In this document: piece after piece, positions 4,990 to 5,060 of the stretch
Position numbering within the stretch: the first letter of the stretch is position 1
Layout of the letters: each line of letters begins with the position of its first letter
NCBI GenBank assembly: GCA_017408325.1
Contig: JAFQUW010000086.1
Location: 1 to 5,060 of the forward strand
Direction: 5' to 3'
DNA from: Clostridia bacterium
Lineage (GTDB): Bacteria > Bacillota > Clostridia > Oscillospirales > SIG627
Length of the DNA: 5,060 nucleotides
Position numbers and translations under genes: made by a program
The notes under the pieces: generated by a model
Told to the model about the DNA's origin: nothing
Databases searched by the model: none
What the model saw: only the letters and a program-made list of their open reading frames with translations

Positions 4990-5060
4990 TGCAACATTCC
5001 CCTTTTTTCCCTTCTCCCCTTTGCTTTCTTCTTTGTTTCTTTCTTCTTTCTCTTGAAAGA

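Larger units (their letters stand above)
4755..5060. other. Gene-free right end with inverted repeats and purine/pyrimidine tracts
   Basis: I see no credible gene in these 306 bases. Reading frames crossing it are low-complexity Lys/Arg/Ser/Phe/Leu tracts and extend shadows of the hemolysin III gene. The content is: a degenerate terminator-like stretch (4776-4792); a pyrimidine tract with one purine (4787-4817), then a purine tract with four pyrimidines (4818-4866), which together contain a 14-bp inverted repeat; two further hairpins (4884-4906 and 4953-4989); and a 58-nt pyrimidine tract with only two G (4997-5054). Strand is undetermined. It may be the 3' untranslated region of the rightward operon, a dispersed intergenic element, or a small RNA locus. 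Confidence 0.6.

Noticed and set aside
4290..4997. Minus-strand open frame of 235 codons opposite hemolysin III and the right end
   Set aside because: Its C-terminal half is the antisense of conserved PAQR motifs and its N-terminal half is low-complexity tract sequence. No family is recognisable.
4433..5056. Plus-strand open frame of 207 codons overlapping hemolysin III in another frame
   Set aside because: It is an Arg-rich shadow that continues into Lys/Ser/Phe/Leu tracts from the purine and pyrimidine runs.

Overview
The window looks like chromosomal DNA from a GC-rich member of the Clostridia (Firmicutes), perhaps a gut lineage. This rests on the protein families, strong AAGGAG- and AAGGGG-like ribosome binding sites, sigma-A-type promoters with extended -10 elements, and tight gene packing. 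It is an inference from style; no marker gene is present. There is no rRNA, tRNA, CRISPR array or transposase.

Layout: five convincing genes form two divergent units around a 173-bp control region (2643-2815). Leftward, in transcription order, are nagA (N-acetylglucosamine-6-phosphate deacetylase, 2642-1473), an aspartate/glutamate racemase-family gene (1469-789) and nadE (ammonia-dependent NAD synthase, 779-48). The gaps between them are 3 and 9 bp, and the ribosome binding sites lie in or over the preceding stop codons, so this is almost certainly one translationally coupled transcript. A perfect 10-bp hairpin lies just past nadE at 1-25. Rightward are a membrane-anchored protein with C-terminal WG-like repeats (2816-4072) and, 10 bp later, a hemolysin III/PAQR-family seven-helix membrane protein that starts at TTG (4083-4754). 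The last 306 bp (4755-5060) have no credible gene. They hold three inverted repeats and long strand-asymmetric purine and pyrimidine tracts.

How the genes may work together: NagA feeds glucosamine-6-phosphate from amino-sugar or cell-wall salvage into metabolism. The racemase probably interconverts D- and L-acidic amino acids, and D-Glu or D-Asp are peptidoglycan components. NadE makes NAD. A wall-recycling theme for the first two is reasonable inference, while NadE is most easily seen as a housekeeping passenger. The rightward pair is an envelope unit of unknown role.

No clearly new biological system is proven here. The most interesting points are the mirrored divergent promoters with matching upstream boxes, the divergent NagA active-site motifs, the Cys variant in the NadE P-loop, the uncharacterised WG-protein/PAQR pair, and the structured gene-free right end.
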